A DNA stretch of 64,000 bases. Origin: Helicobacter anatolicus (GTDB taxonomy: Bacteria > Campylobacterota > Campylobacteria > Campylobacterales > Helicobacteraceae). Made by a program: the position numbers and the translations under genes. How positions within the stretch are numbered: the first letter of the stretch is position 1; each line of letters starts with the position of its first letter. The notes beneath the pieces were generated by a model. The model saw only the letters and a list, made by a program, of their open reading frames with translations. It did not search any database and was not told the origin of the DNA. The stretch is from NCBI RefSeq assembly GCF_021300615.1, contig NZ_JAJTMY010000001.1:480300-544299 (forward strand), written 5' to 3'. Of the stretch, positions 18,890-28,703 are shown piece by piece.

Positions 18890-18976
18890 TTTATTCTCAT
18901 TAAAGTTATTTTTATAATAATTGTTTTATACTTATCTATAGGTTTAATAGACCAAAAAAAACATAAGGATTGAAAA

Positions 18977-19255
18977 ATGGCAGTAAAAATTACAGATATT
19001 TGTATATCTTGTGGTTCTTGTATTGATGAATGCCCTGTTAGTGCAATTGTAGACGATGATGATAATCCAACAGGTGAAGGTATTTATTATGTATATTCCG
19101 ATAAGTGCGTAGAGTGTGTTGGTCATAATGATGCACCTGCATGCGCTAGTGCTTGTCCTACAGATGGCTGCATTGTATGGAGCGATTCTGGTAGCGTAAA
19201 AAGAGAAGAAATTGGTGCAGATCTTAGAGATGGAAGCATTCCAGTAATGCAATAA
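18977..19255 (+). CDS. fdxA: 2[4Fe-4S] ferredoxin
   Basis: A 92-residue low-potential electron carrier. Seen: first cluster motif CISCGSCIDECP (Cys 11-22 region) and a second cluster motif CVECVGHNDAPACASACP, in which seven extra residues lie between the second and third Cys. This spaced second motif is typical of the epsilonproteobacterial ferredoxins I recall from Campylobacter, so I call it the same family. It probably serves 2-oxoacid oxidoreductases. It has its own ribosome site (AAGGA) and is followed by a clear terminator. Confidence 0.92.
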   Translation: MAVKITDICISCGSCIDECPVSAIVDDDDNPTGEGIYYVYSDKCVECVGHNDAPACASACPTDGCIVWSDSGSVKREEIGADLRDGSIPVMQ

Positions 19256-19276
19256 TCTCTCTAGTATCTACTGTAT

Positions 19277-19310
19277 AGCAAGGGGAAACCCTTGCTTCAT
19301 TTTTATTTTT
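19277..19310 (+). terminator. Rho-independent terminator after ferredoxin gene
   Basis: AGCAAGGG (19277-19284) and CCCTTGCT (19289-19296) form an 8-bp GC-rich stem with a GAAA tetraloop, followed by TCATTTTTATTTTT. It lies 22 bases after the ferredoxin stop. Confidence 0.85.
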
Positions 19311-19325
19311 CTTAACTTTATATTT

Positions 19326-19664
19326 TTATTTTAAAAATTTTTTTATATCTCCGCTGTAGTGCATAGATTCTATAGGAGTTGTGTCGATTAATTCAGCGAT
19401 TTTATCGGCCTGCATTTTGCAATCTTTTAAATCACTTTCACTATAGGTTAGATGCATATCTGCACTTAAAATTCCGTGAATTTTTTGTATTTTTTGAAGA
19501 ATTTGTATTTCTTCTTGTGTGTCATTTGCTTCAATGGTTGCAATGATAATGCTCTTATCTTTTTCATGTAATGCTACTTCGGCATTTGCGATTGCATTGA
19601 TTGCTAGAAGAATTTCCTCCCATTTTTCTTGTTTTGCTTTAATAATAATGCTTGAAATATTCAT
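19326..19664 (-). CDS. napD: Periplasmic nitrate reductase chaperone NapD
   Basis: A 112-residue NapD family protein, the cytoplasmic chaperone that binds the Tat signal of NapA until it is folded and loaded. Seen: N-terminal NISSIIIKAKQEKWEEILLAINAIANAEVAL, matching the ferredoxin-fold NapD pattern, and the middle strand HGILSADMHLTYSES. It is the last gene of napAGHBFLD and starts with an ATGA overlap at the end of napL. The C-terminal extension of about 20 residues is longer than in E. coli NapD (87 residues). Confidence 0.88.
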   Translation of the reverse strand: MNISSIIIKAKQEKWEEILLAINAIANAEVALHEKDKSIIIATIEANDTQEEIQILQKIQKIHGILSADMHLTYSESDLKDCKMQADKIAELIDTTPIESMHYSGDIKKFLK

Positions 19665-20626
19665 ACTTTCTCCTTTGTATTAAAAAAATAAATAAAGCGA
19701 TTGTCACATCCAACGATTATAAAATCATTGTAAAAGAGGATTGTATTTGCAATAGCATTAAGATTTGTTAGGGTTAAAAACTCTTTTTTATTTTGCATAT
19801 TAATAAGGGCAATTTCTCCATTTTCATTTTTTAGGTATGCAAAATTTTTTCCATTTTGTGCAATGCCAACAGCATAAATTAAAAAATTATTTTTTATGCT
19901 TGAAATTTGCTGTAAATTTGCATTACTACCAAAATGATAGATTCCTACCTGTCTATCTTGTCCTCCTGTAATAAGGATATTATCAGTAGTGGCTATTTGG
20001 TAGACTTTATCTTTATTAATAGCATCAAAGGTGTTTAGCAATCTTCCATTATAAGGATTGATTGCATATGTAATACCAGATTCTCCTGTGGTAAATAGTA
20101 GTGATTTTGAAGGGTTTAAAACCATGTCGCTTAGGCTTGATTGGGAGAGTTGTCTTTGATAGATGATTTTTTTCTTTTCAAGATCAAATAATAAGATTTC
20201 ATGGCTTAATAATCCAATTAAGATTTGATGAGAATTTAACCATAAAGCTTTTTCTATGTTTAGATTTTCCAATAGAAGAGTAATTTTTTTATTTTTAAAA
20301 AGGTTAAGATTTCTTGTGCCATTGTGATTTGCAGAGACGATAAGAATTTCTTCATTTTCATTACTATTTATATGAAAAATTTTTGGCGCATAAGAATTGT
20401 TGAATAAATCTTGAATTTTTGGTAATTTTATGATTTTTTCAAGTATGGGCTTAGGGTATAATGTATAAATTTCCACACTACCATGAATTGTGGATGCATA
20501 AAGCTTATTTTTAGTAAGTTGTAGAGATGAAATTTCTGCCTGTGTTTGGAGTGTAAAATTAGGTTTTAGAGATGTGGCAAAAAGATTGCCAAGGCAAAAG
20601 AAAAAAGTAAAAATAATATTTCTCAT
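19661..20626 (-). CDS. napL: Nitrate reductase accessory protein NapL
   Basis: A 321-residue periplasmic protein with a WD40-like repeat pattern. NapL is found in epsilon-type nap operons; mutants in related organisms show reduced Nap activity, but its exact role is not settled. Seen: a signal peptide (MRNIIFTFFFCLGNLFATS) and repeated beta-propeller segments such as SLLFTTGESGITYAINPYNGRL-like and ILITGGQDRQVGIYHF. I start it at 20626, which gives an ATGA overlap with napF; a longer frame to 20677 has no signal peptide. It is followed by napD with another ATGA overlap. Confidence 0.85.
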   Translation of the reverse strand: MRNIIFTFFFCLGNLFATSLKPNFTLQTQAEISSLQLTKNKLYASTIHGSVEIYTLYPKPILEKIIKLPKIQDLFNNSYAPKIFHINSNENEEILIVSANHNGTRNLNLFKNKKITLLLENLNIEKALWLNSHQILIGLLSHEILLFDLEKKKIIYQRQLSQSSLSDMVLNPSKSLLFTTGESGITYAINPYNGRLLNTFDAINKDKVYQIATTDNILITGGQDRQVGIYHFGSNANLQQISSIKNNFLIYAVGIAQNGKNFAYLKNENGEIALINMQNKKEFLTLTNLNAIANTILFYNDFIIVGCDNRFIYFFNTKEKV

Positions 20627-20919
20627 GTTTGAATCTCTTTGAGTATGATAGCATTTTGCGGGCAAAGATGAAGACATTTTTCACAACCATCACAACTAGG
20701 AAGAATTTCTGGAAAAAACAAACCTTGAAAAGAGATGTGTTCTTTGCAAATATCCTTGCAGCTATAACAAATAATTTTATGATAAGCAAGACAAGAAAGT
20801 GGATTAATTGTAGCAATTTTTCTTGTTTGTGTATCCAAAGATGATGTATTTTTTGAAAACTTCAAAAGATTGCGTCTTGAGAGATTTACCCCTGTAGGGG
20901 TGGTGTCTATTTTTTTCAT
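20623..20919 (-). CDS. napF: Nap accessory iron-sulfur protein NapF
   Basis: A 98-residue cytoplasmic Fe-S protein. NapF is thought to help load the [4Fe-4S] cluster of NapA or supply electrons for its maturation. Seen: an RRNLLKF motif near residue 15, an irregular cysteine group (Cys 43, 51, 54, 58) and one clear [4Fe-4S] motif CDGCEKCLHLCP (Cys 76, 79, 82, 86). It is shorter than E. coli NapF (about 164 residues, four clusters). It is coupled by ATGA overlaps to napB upstream and napL downstream. Confidence 0.85.
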   Translation of the reverse strand: MKKIDTTPTGVNLSRRNLLKFSKNTSSLDTQTRKIATINPLSCLAYHKIICYSCKDICKEHISFQGLFFPEILPSCDGCEKCLHLCPQNAIILKEIQT

Positions 20920-21437
20920 TGGACACCTTGATTGATTACATCTAAAAGATTAGAGCGATGTTTTTTATCCTCATCTCTAAAATCTGGTTTAAAATTATTT
21001 TCTACTAGGGGTTTTGTTTGTGCTTGTGGGACATGACACTGGGTGCAATTATATCTTTGTTCTGCAATACCTTCTGTTATTTCTTTATGATTTCTTAGGT
21101 CATAAGTGTGAGATTTTGGAAGAGGAGTTGCACCAATACTTTCTGCGATTTTTGGAGAATGACATCCTAGACATGCATTATCTTCTTGTGTAATAGGTGT
21201 CATGCCTTCAATATCATGAGGAATCATTGGAGGGGCATTTTCATATGCGCGTTCAATTTTTTGACTTTCTCCTGCAGACCCTGTTCCAAAAATAAAGTTT
21301 TGCAATTGTACCTTGTTTTCATCATTTAAAGGAGCTTTTCTTAATCCAAGCTCTGTTTCATCAAGTTTTTTATCTGCCAAGAGATAAGAACTCATACCAA
21401 AAAGGGTAATAAGACCCACTGAAATTATTTTTTTCAT
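20916..21437 (-). CDS. napB: Periplasmic nitrate reductase diheme cytochrome NapB
   Basis: A 173-residue periplasmic c-type cytochrome that passes electrons to NapA. Seen: a signal peptide (MKKIISVGLITLFGMSSYLLA), and two heme-c sites CLGCH and CTQCH; a His at SHTYDLRNHKE and others can serve as distal ligands. PPMIPHDIEGM is a typical NapB stretch. It overlaps napH and napF by 4 bases each. There is no NapC; NapGH is expected to take electrons from the quinol pool. Confidence 0.94.
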   Translation of the reverse strand: MKKIISVGLITLFGMSSYLLADKKLDETELGLRKAPLNDENKVQLQNFIFGTGSAGESQKIERAYENAPPMIPHDIEGMTPITQEDNACLGCHSPKIAESIGATPLPKSHTYDLRNHKEITEGIAEQRYNCTQCHVPQAQTKPLVENNFKPDFRDEDKKHRSNLLDVINQGVQ

Positions 21438-22363
21438 TTTTTCTCCTTTTTTGTTTTAAAATTTAGTAAATTAAAATGTAATGCATCATCATCGCAAGCT
21501 TCTATACAGCGACCGCATTTAATACAGGCAATTTTATTAACAAAACCACTATGTTTTCCAATAAGGTCTAAGACTTGATTTTCTGGGCAAATACGCACGC
21601 AATTCATGCATTTTGTGCATTTATCAAGATCGTATTGTACTTTTAATAAAGATTTTGCTCCTATAATGCTATAAGTCGCACCAAGTGGACATAAATGTCC
21701 GCAAAAACCATTTTTTAGCATAAATAGATCAAATAAAAAGACTGCTAAAATACCAAAAAATCCCATACCCATTCCAAAAACAACTCCACGATGCAACATG
21801 GATATTGGGCTAATGCTTTCCCAAGCGAGGATTCCAAATAAAAATGATAAAAAAAGGCTTAGTGCTAAAATAGCAAATTTTGTTTGTCTGGAAAAAACAA
21901 CAAAACGAATGTTTTCAATTTTTAACTTTCTTCTAAGAAAGTTTGCTAAATCAGTAATAAGATTGATTGGACAGACAAAAGCACAAAATCCTCTACCTAA
22001 AAAAATTCCATAAATAAAAACAATTACTAAGAATCCTAAAAAAAGATCTAAGCTAATTGCTCCACCAGCAAAAAAAACTTGTAAAAAAACAAGAGGGTCA
22101 CTCATTGGTAAAAAATCTAAAATTTTTGAACCACTAAGATTTCCCATCAGAATTGGAGGTGCAATAAGCTCTGTTTTTGTATTTGCAATCGCGAGATTTC
22201 TCTCATTTTTTGTAAAGCTTTCTAGATTTCCTTGGAAGATGAGATGTTCTTTATTGTTGATAGTAATCAAGGAACAATTACTTAGAAAAAATAACAATAA
22301 AATACCAAGTTGTGTAAATCTCCTTAAAATTAAAAAACGATTTTTTATGTAATAATTTTTCAT
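21434..22363 (-). CDS. napH: Quinol dehydrogenase membrane subunit NapH
   Basis: A 309-residue membrane iron-sulfur protein that oxidises menaquinol together with NapG. Seen: four or five membrane segments, two CXXXCP motifs after membrane segments (GFCAFVCPI and GFCGHLCPLGA) and two C-terminal [4Fe-4S] motifs, CTKCMNCVRICP and CIKCGRCIEAC. The N-terminus is a Lys/Arg-rich cytoplasmic stretch before the first membrane segment. It is coupled to napG and napB by ATGA overlaps. Confidence 0.93.
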   Translation of the reverse strand: MKNYYIKNRFLILRRFTQLGILLLFFLSNCSLITINNKEHLIFQGNLESFTKNERNLAIANTKTELIAPPILMGNLSGSKILDFLPMSDPLVFLQVFFAGGAISLDLFLGFLVIVFIYGIFLGRGFCAFVCPINLITDLANFLRRKLKIENIRFVVFSRQTKFAILALSLFLSFLFGILAWESISPISMLHRGVVFGMGMGFFGILAVFLFDLFMLKNGFCGHLCPLGATYSIIGAKSLLKVQYDLDKCTKCMNCVRICPENQVLDLIGKHSGFVNKIACIKCGRCIEACDDDALHFNLLNFKTKKEKK

Positions 22364-23109
22364 AAAGATTCCTCATTAAGATAATCTAGTGCATGATTTT
22401 TAGAATCTTTTTTCTTTTGAGGTTCTGCGGTTTCTAGCCTTTCTTCATCTTTTTTATCCCAACCCTTGATATAGTTAGTTCCCATTTTTCCTAGCACTTG
22501 ATCATGTTTTAATACTTTGATAGATGCAATTTCTGTGACACATGCTTTTTCACATTTGCCACAACCTGTACAAATATCATTAGCCACAATAGGCAAAAGT
22601 AATGCATGTTTTCCTGTTCTTGTATTGGATTTATATTCAAGATAAATTGCTTTATCTATCAAAGGACAGGCACGATAGCAAGCATCACATTGAATCCCTG
22701 CATATGCAATACAATTAAATGTATCAACTACCGCCACTCCCATTCGTGCTTTTGTAATATCAAGCTTGTTGTTTGTGAGCAATAAATTTTTATCTAGTGC
22801 ACTTGTTGGACAAGCTACTACACATGGGACATCCTCACACATAAAACAAGGAATATCTCTAGGAGTAAAAAAGGGTATTCCCTTTATTCCTGAGCTTGAG
22901 AGTTTAAGTGTGTAATAAGGACATGCCTCTACGCACAATCCACATTTAATACAGGTGCTAAGAAAATTATCTCTTGCAGCGGGCGGAAAAAGCATTTGAG
23001 TGTTATCTTTTGCTTCAGCAAGATATGCACTCCAAATTAGCCCTCCAAAAGAAACTAATCCCATTATTTGCGTAATAGATTTAAGCGTCCTTCTGCGTTG
23101 TGGATTCAT
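22360..23109 (-). CDS. napG: Periplasmic ferredoxin-type protein NapG
   Basis: A 249-residue periplasmic Fe-S protein that works with NapH in electron delivery to NapB/NapA. Seen: an N-terminal RRRTLKSITQIMG segment resembling a Tat signal, and four [4Fe-4S] motifs (CIKCGLCVEACP, CFMCEDVPCVVACP, CDACYRACP and CTGCGKCEKAC). Length is usual. It starts 3 bases after the napA stop, the only nap junction without an overlap. Confidence 0.94.
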   Translation of the reverse strand: MNPQRRRTLKSITQIMGLVSFGGLIWSAYLAEAKDNTQMLFPPAARDNFLSTCIKCGLCVEACPYYTLKLSSSGIKGIPFFTPRDIPCFMCEDVPCVVACPTSALDKNLLLTNNKLDITKARMGVAVVDTFNCIAYAGIQCDACYRACPLIDKAIYLEYKSNTRTGKHALLLPIVANDICTGCGKCEKACVTEIASIKVLKHDQVLGKMGTNYIKGWDKKDEERLETAEPQKKKDSKNHALDYLNEESL

Positions 23110-23112
23110 CGA

Positions 23113-25896
23113 TTATGCCTTATAAACCTTTACAGCACATTTTTTAAAATCTGTTTGCTTTGAAATTGGACAAGTTGCATCAAGACAAACTTTATTAATA
23201 TAAACATTTTCATCAAACCAAGGTACATAAATAAGCCCTTTTGGTGGTCTATTTCTACCATTGATCTCTACTTTTGCCTTTACTTTTCCTCTTCTGGATT
23301 CTACCCACACTAAATCTCCGTGTTTAAAATTATTTTCTTTTGCATCTACTTCACTCATATAGCAAAGTGCTTCAGGAACTGCGCGATAGAGCTCAGGTAC
23401 TCGCATTGTCATGGTGCCACTATGCCAATGTTCCAAAACCCTCCCTGTGCAAAGCCACATCGGATAATTTTTGTCTGGCATTTCGCAAGGATCCATATAT
23501 GGGCGGAAAAAGATTTTTGCACGATTGTTAATGGATTTTTTCTCATTATTCGGTGCTTTTAAATCCCCTTGAGAAAGTTTTGCTTCCTTATTTCCATAGA
23601 AAGCAAATTCTTTTCCATTAGCATATTTTCTTGCATAAGGATCGTATTTTGCATTAAATCTCCATTGTGTTTCTTTGCCATCTACTACTGGCCAACGCAA
23701 ACCTCTTACTTTGTGATATACATCAAATTCTGCGAGATCATGTCCATGACCTGTACCAAATAAACGATATTCTTCCCAGAGATATTTTTGTATAAAGAAT
23801 CCATATCCCTCAAATTCTTTACCATCGCTACCTTGCACTCTTCTTGTATCACCAAATACTTCAGAGTTTAATGGCTTATCTTTTAGAAGTGCTTCTTTTA
23901 AATCAAATTTTCTTGCATTTTTATTTGCAAATAAAACATCAAAAAGCGTATCGCTTTCTTTATATCCCATTTGCTTTGCTTTATCTAAGACATTTTTTAG
24001 TTCAAGATCTGCATAATCCTTACCCCATACATCTTTGATTTTAAAGCGTTTTGCAAATTCTAATATCTGCCAACTATCACTCATTGCATGACCCTGTGGT
24101 AGTACTTGCTGTTTCCAGTGTTGTGTTCTTCTCTCAGCATTTCCATACGCACCCCATTTTTCATAAATCATTGCACTAGGTAAAATAAGATCTGCAATTT
24201 TTGCTGTGATTCCAGGATAGCAATCACTTACTACAATAAAATTATCCATTTCTCTAGCGGCCTTGATCCAATGATTTGCATTGGCTGTGTTTTGCCAAGG
24301 ATTATTAACGGCTACCCAAAGCCATTTTACTTTTCCATCTTCTAATGCACGCATGATATCAAGATAGGGGAGACCTGGTTTTGCTCCTATTGTACCTGCG
24401 GGAATATTCCAAATTTTTTCTGTAATTTCTCTATGTTTTGGATTATTCACAACCATATCTGCGGGGAGACGATGAGAAAATGTTCCTACTTCTCTAGCAG
24501 TTCCACAAGCACTAGGCTGACCAGTTAGAGAAAATGCACCACTTCCTGGTTTGGCTTGTTTGCCAAGGAGCATATGTACCATATAACTTTGCTCATTAAC
24601 CCAACTTCCTCTTTGGTGTTGATTAAATCCCATTGTCCAAAAACTAACAATTTTTCTATCTTTTTCAATATAGTAGTTTGCAAGTTGTTGGAGTTTTTCT
24701 TTGAATTTTTCTAGATCTTCTAAATCATCGCCCTTTGCTAGTTTTGCGACAAAATCTAAAGTATAGGGTTCTAAAGCTTTTTTAAAATCTTCAAAACTAA
24801 TTTCCCAATGCGCATCAGCTTGTTTACTCTTATCCATCTCTAGATTATCACCAGCTTTTAGTCCTAGATATTGAAGCGTGATTCCTTCATTTTCACTTAG
24901 AATTTTGCTTTTTTGTTTAGCTGCTGTGTCTTTTTCGCTAGGAAGGAATTTTTTATGATTAATGTCTTCACGCATTCCATATCCAATATTTACATATCCT
25001 GTACTAAAAGTGCAATATTCCTTGATAAATTCTTGATCAATGCTTTCTGGTCTATTATATACAATTTCTCTGGCAATAAAATTCCATATTGCCAAATCTG
25101 TATTGGGTTTAAAAATAATTTCAATATCAGCAATATCAGAAGTTCTATTTGTATAGGTAGAGAGGTTAATAATTTTTACTCTTTCTGTATTTGTGAGTTT
25201 TCTATCGGTAACACGACTCCAGAGTATGGGATGCATTTCTGCCATATTTGCTCCCCAAGTAACAATAGTATCTGTAAGTTCAATATCATCATAACACCCA
25301 GCAGGCTCATCAATTCCAAAAGTTTGCATAAATCCTACAACAGCACTTGCCATACAATGCCTTGCATTAGGATCAATGTTATTGGATCTAAAACCTGCTT
25401 TCATAAGTTTAAGTGCAGCATAGCCTTCTGGAATTGTATATTGACCACTTGCCATTAGTGCAACACCTTTTGGACCTAATGTATCATAAGTTTTTCTAAA
25501 TTGCTTTTCCATTTCATCAAAAGCTCTTTTCCAACTTACTGGAGCAAATTTTCCTTTTTTGTCAAATTCGCCTTTTGCATTCACCCTAAGAAGAGGTTGT
25601 GTTAAGCGATCCTCTCCATACATAATTTTTGCACAAAAATATCCTTTAATACAGTTAATTCCTCGATTTACGGGTGCTTCAGGATCTCCTTTTACTGCTA
25701 CAATCGAACCATCTTTTGTAGCTACCATAATTCCACATCCTGTCCCACAGAATCTGCAGACAGCCTTATCCCATTTCCATGTTTTTTGAGTGTCTTTAGA
25801 TTGTGCTAATATAGTACTAGGTATATTTAAGCCTACCGCAGAAGCAGCAGAAGCAACCGCAGTACTCTTGATAAAATCACGACGATTAAAATTCAT
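23113..25896 (-). CDS. napA: Periplasmic nitrate reductase catalytic subunit
   Basis: A 927-residue molybdoenzyme that reduces nitrate to nitrite in the periplasm. Seen: a Tat signal with NRRDFIKS (Arg 5-6), a [4Fe-4S] motif with Cys 47, 50, 54 and 82 (CRFCGTGC...GINCIKGYF), and the Mo-ligand Cys at about 181 in ARHCMASAV. The C-terminal molybdopterin dinucleotide-binding region includes [14 protein letters not shown]. It is longer than E. coli NapA (828), mainly through inserts of the kind seen in epsilonproteobacterial NapA. It is first in the operon, with a TATAAT -10 about 34 bases upstream of the ATG and an AAAGGAG ribosome site. Confidence 0.97.
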   Translation of the reverse strand: MNFNRRDFIKSTAVASAASAVGLNIPSTILAQSKDTQKTWKWDKAVCRFCGTGCGIMVATKDGSIVAVKGDPEAPVNRGINCIKGYFCAKIMYGEDRLTQPLLRVNAKGEFDKKGKFAPVSWKRAFDEMEKQFRKTYDTLGPKGVALMASGQYTIPEGYAALKLMKAGFRSNNIDPNARHCMASAVVGFMQTFGIDEPAGCYDDIELTDTIVTWGANMAEMHPILWSRVTDRKLTNTERVKIINLSTYTNRTSDIADIEIIFKPNTDLAIWNFIAREIVYNRPESIDQEFIKEYCTFSTGYVNIGYGMREDINHKKFLPSEKDTAAKQKSKILSENEGITLQYLGLKAGDNLEMDKSKQADAHWEISFEDFKKALEPYTLDFVAKLAKGDDLEDLEKFKEKLQQLANYYIEKDRKIVSFWTMGFNQHQRGSWVNEQSYMVHMLLGKQAKPGSGAFSLTGQPSACGTAREVGTFSHRLPADMVVNNPKHREITEKIWNIPAGTIGAKPGLPYLDIMRALEDGKVKWLWVAVNNPWQNTANANHWIKAAREMDNFIVVSDCYPGITAKIADLILPSAMIYEKWGAYGNAERRTQHWKQQVLPQGHAMSDSWQILEFAKRFKIKDVWGKDYADLELKNVLDKAKQMGYKESDTLFDVLFANKNARKFDLKEALLKDKPLNSEVFGDTRRVQGSDGKEFEGYGFFIQKYLWEEYRLFGTGHGHDLAEFDVYHKVRGLRWPVVDGKETQWRFNAKYDPYARKYANGKEFAFYGNKEAKLSQGDLKAPNNEKKSINNRAKIFFRPYMDPCEMPDKNYPMWLCTGRVLEHWHSGTMTMRVPELYRAVPEALCYMSEVDAKENNFKHGDLVWVESRRGKVKAKVEINGRNRPPKGLIYVPWFDENVYINKVCLDATCPISKQTDFKKCAVKVYKA

Positions 25897-25909
25897 TTTT
25901 TCTCTCCTT

Positions 25910-25935
25910 TTGCAATATTCTGCAAAAAAATTATA
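25910..25935 (-). promoter_or_regulatory. nap operon promoter and possible operator
   Basis: On the minus strand a TATAAT -10 occupies 25935-25930, and a symmetric TTGCA-N6-TGCAA element (25910-25925) covers the expected start of transcription. The -35 region is just A/T-rich, as is common in Helicobacter. The symmetric element may be a regulator site, but it matches no FNR or NarL box that I can recognise. Confidence 0.45.
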
Positions 25936-26250
25936 CTATTTTTTTTGATTTTTTTAAAAAAATAATTTTTTGTTAATGTTTATTTGATATGAGATAGGTT
26001 TTTATGGCTTGAGAGTAGTAGATGATTGTAATAAAAAGTGTTTAAAAAATAAAGATAATTCCTAAAATATTAAAATAAAAAAAAGTAACACTTGCTAAAA
26101 ACAATAAAGCAATATTGAAATATTTGTAGATTTTTTATAAGTAGAAATAGATAAAATTTAAGAAATATGAAATATTTTGAGGAGATTTTAAAAGGGATAT
26201 TTCATGTCAATATTTTTTTGTAAGAAAATTGGTTAGATCGATATAAACAT
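25936..26250. other. AT-rich intergenic region between nap promoter and dnaK terminator
   Basis: About 315 bases of A/T-rich sequence upstream of napA and downstream of dnaK. I see no gene, tRNA or repeat in it. It holds the distal part of the nap promoter region. Confidence 0.6.
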
Positions 26251-26279
26251 AAAAACATGGGGAACTAATGCTCCCCATG
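26251..26279 (-). terminator. Terminator of the hrcA-grpE-dnaK operon
   Basis: CATGGGGA (26256-26263) and TCCCCATG (26272-26279) form a perfect 8-bp stem with an 8-base loop. Read on the minus strand it starts 5 bases after the dnaK stop and is followed by TTTTT, a standard intrinsic terminator. Confidence 0.9.
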
Positions 26280-26283
26280 AAAA

Positions 26284-28158
26284 TTACTCTACTTCTGCAT
26301 CAATAACATCATCATCTTTTTTTGTATTAGTGTTAGCATTGTTTGCATTATTATCTTTTGCATACATTGCTTCTGCAAGTTTATGGCTCACTTCTGTAAG
26401 CTGTTTTACTTTTTCATCAATTTGCTCTTTTGAAGCATTTTCATCTTTTAACACTTCTTTAAGCGCATCGATTGCATTTTGAATATTGCTCACCTCATTT
26501 GCATCGAGTTTATCTTTCATTTCTCCTAAGGATTTTTCTGTTTGATATACAAGGCTATCTGCAATATTTCTAGATTCTATCACTGCCTTTCTCTTAGAAT
26601 CTTCTTCTTTATGAAGCTCTGCATCCTTTACCATTTTTTCAATTTCACTATCACTTAGACCACTAGATCCACTGATTTTGATTTCTTGAGACTTGCCACT
26701 TGCTTTATCTTGAGCGCTAACAGTTAGAATTCCGTTAGCATCAATATCAAAAGTTACTTCGATTTGTGGTACGCCTCTTGGTGCTGGCGGGATTCCTTGA
26801 AGATCAAATCTACCTAAAGATTTATTATCTTTTGCCATTTCCCTCTCACCTTGTAAGACAGAGATAGAAACTGCGGGTTGATTGTCTTCCGCAGTAGAGA
26901 AGGTTTGTGTTTTTTTAGCAGGAATAGTTGTTCCGCGATCAATCACTTTTGTCATTACACCACCAAGAGTTTCAATTCCTAGACTTAAGGGTGTAACATC
27001 AAGTAGTAATACATCTTTTACATCACCTTTTAAAACACCACCTTGAATAGCTGCACCAACAGCTACAACCTCATCAGGATTTACAGATTTATTAAGTTCT
27101 TTACCAATAAACTCTTTTACTCTTTCTTGAGCACGTGGAATTCTTGTGGAGCCACCTACCATTACTACTTCACTGATATCACTTTTACTTAGTCCTGCAT
27201 CTTTAATAACAAAATCAATTTTTTTGATAGTTTCTTCGATAAGGTCATCTACAAGATTTTCAAATTTTGCACGAGTGAGTTTTTTTACTAAGTGTTTTGG
27301 TCCTGTTGCATCTGCAGTGATAAATGGAAGGTTAATTTCTGTTTCTTGTGCGCTAGAGAGTTCTTTTTTTGCATTTTCAGCTGCATCTTTTAGTCTTTGA
27401 AGTGCCATAACATCACTTTTGATATCAATACCAGTCTCATTTTTAAATTCGCTAGCAGCCCAATCAATAATTCTATTATCAAAATCATCACCACCTAAAA
27501 ATGCATCTCCACCAGTTGCTAAAACTTCTACAACACTATCACCGGTTTCAAGTACAGTAACATCAAATGTTCCTCCGCCAAGGTCATAAACCATAATTTT
27601 TTCTGCTTCTTTTTTATCTAGTCCATAAGCAAGTGCTGCGGAAGTTGGTTCATTGATAATTCTAAGTACATTTAAGCCTGCAATAGTTCCCGCCTCTTTT
27701 GTCGCTTTTCTTTGTGCATCATTAAAATACGCAGGAACTGTGATTACTGCTTCAGTTACTTCTTCACCAAGATAGCTTTCTGCATCTTCTTTAATTTTCA
27801 TCAAAATTTTTGCAGAGATTTCTTGAGGAGTATAAACCTTATCTGCAATTTCAATTGCACATGCACCATTTCTATCTACAATTTTATAAGGTAGTCTTTT
27901 TTCTGCTTCTTTTGCTTTATCTTCATTAAACATTAATCCCATTATTCTTTTGATGGAATAAATTGTTTTTTCTGGGTTTGTGATTGCTTGGCGTTTTGCA
28001 GGCTCACCTACTAAAATTTCACCCTTATCTGTAAATGCAACAATCGATGGAGTAGTGTTTTTCCCTTCTTTGTTTGCAATAATCTTTGCCTCATTTCCTT
28101 CATAAACTGCCATTGCAGAGTTTGTTGTTCCTAAGTCAATTCCTATTACTTTTCCCAT
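26284..28158 (-). CDS. dnaK: Chaperone DnaK (Hsp70)
   Basis: A 624-residue Hsp70 with N-terminal ATPase domain ([47 protein letters not shown]), the substrate-binding domain ([28 protein letters not shown] region) and a helical lid ending in an acidic tail rich in Asp and Glu ([12 protein letters not shown]). It refolds proteins with GrpE and DnaJ; dnaJ is not in this window. It is the last gene of hrcA-grpE-dnaK and is followed by a clear terminator. Confidence 0.98.
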   Translation of the reverse strand: MGKVIGIDLGTTNSAMAVYEGNEAKIIANKEGKNTTPSIVAFTDKGEILVGEPAKRQAITNPEKTIYSIKRIMGLMFNEDKAKEAEKRLPYKIVDRNGACAIEIADKVYTPQEISAKILMKIKEDAESYLGEEVTEAVITVPAYFNDAQRKATKEAGTIAGLNVLRIINEPTSAALAYGLDKKEAEKIMVYDLGGGTFDVTVLETGDSVVEVLATGGDAFLGGDDFDNRIIDWAASEFKNETGIDIKSDVMALQRLKDAAENAKKELSSAQETEINLPFITADATGPKHLVKKLTRAKFENLVDDLIEETIKKIDFVIKDAGLSKSDISEVVMVGGSTRIPRAQERVKEFIGKELNKSVNPDEVVAVGAAIQGGVLKGDVKDVLLLDVTPLSLGIETLGGVMTKVIDRGTTIPAKKTQTFSTAEDNQPAVSISVLQGEREMAKDNKSLGRFDLQGIPPAPRGVPQIEVTFDIDANGILTVSAQDKASGKSQEIKISGSSGLSDSEIEKMVKDAELHKEEDSKRKAVIESRNIADSLVYQTEKSLGEMKDKLDANEVSNIQNAIDALKEVLKDENASKEQIDEKVKQLTEVSHKLAEAMYAKDNNANNANTNTKKDDDVIDAEVE

Positions 28159-28179
28159 AGTTTTTCCTTTATTTTGAGA

Positions 28180-28683
28180 TTAATTTTTTACAATTGCTAC
28201 CATTGCAGGTCGCAAAATTCTTTCTTTGTATATATAACCTTTCTGCATTACCTGAGCAATTTTTCCATCTTCAAGTTCTGCATTTGGTGTTTGCATAATA
28301 CAATCATGCAAATTTGGATCAAAATCCCCATCAGTAGGAATTTCTTCGATTCCATATTTTACTAATGTTTTTAATAATCCATCGGTAATAAGGTGAATTC
28401 CTTCTAAAATTGCCTCATTATCTTTTGCAGCTTGTTTTGCATTGTCTAGTGCATCAAGAGTAGGCAATAAGTCTTTGGCAAATTTTTCATAAGCATATTC
28501 TAGTGCCTGAGTTTTATCTTTTTCTAGGCGTTTTTTACTATTTTCAAAATCTGCAAAAACTCGTAAATATTCATTTTTTAATTCATTATATTTTTGCTCA
28601 TAATCCTCCTGTTGTTGGGTTTCTTCTTGAGGTTGTTCTAACTCTTCAAGGTTTTCAACATCATTTTGTTTTTCTTCTTCCAT
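28180..28683 (-). CDS. grpE: Nucleotide exchange factor GrpE
   Basis: A 167-residue GrpE that releases ADP from DnaK. Seen: an acidic Gln/Glu-rich N-terminus, a long dimerising helix (about 25-90, with YLRVFADFENSKKRLEKDK), and the C-terminal beta domain containing PNLHDCIMQTPN and VMQKGYIYKERILRPAMVAI. Length is normal. It lies 20 bases downstream of hrcA and 21 upstream of dnaK. Confidence 0.96.
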   Translation of the reverse strand: MEEEKQNDVENLEELEQPQEETQQQEDYEQKYNELKNEYLRVFADFENSKKRLEKDKTQALEYAYEKFAKDLLPTLDALDNAKQAAKDNEAILEGIHLITDGLLKTLVKYGIEEIPTDGDFDPNLHDCIMQTPNAELEDGKIAQVMQKGYIYKERILRPAMVAIVKN

Positions 28684-28703
28684 TTTTACTCCTTTATTTG
28701 AGA

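Noticed and set aside
24913..25458. A 181-codon open frame opposite napA
   Set aside because: It lies wholly inside napA on the other strand, has no ribosome site and its Phe/Ile/Cys/Ser-rich composition is that of an antisense reading of an A/T-rich gene.
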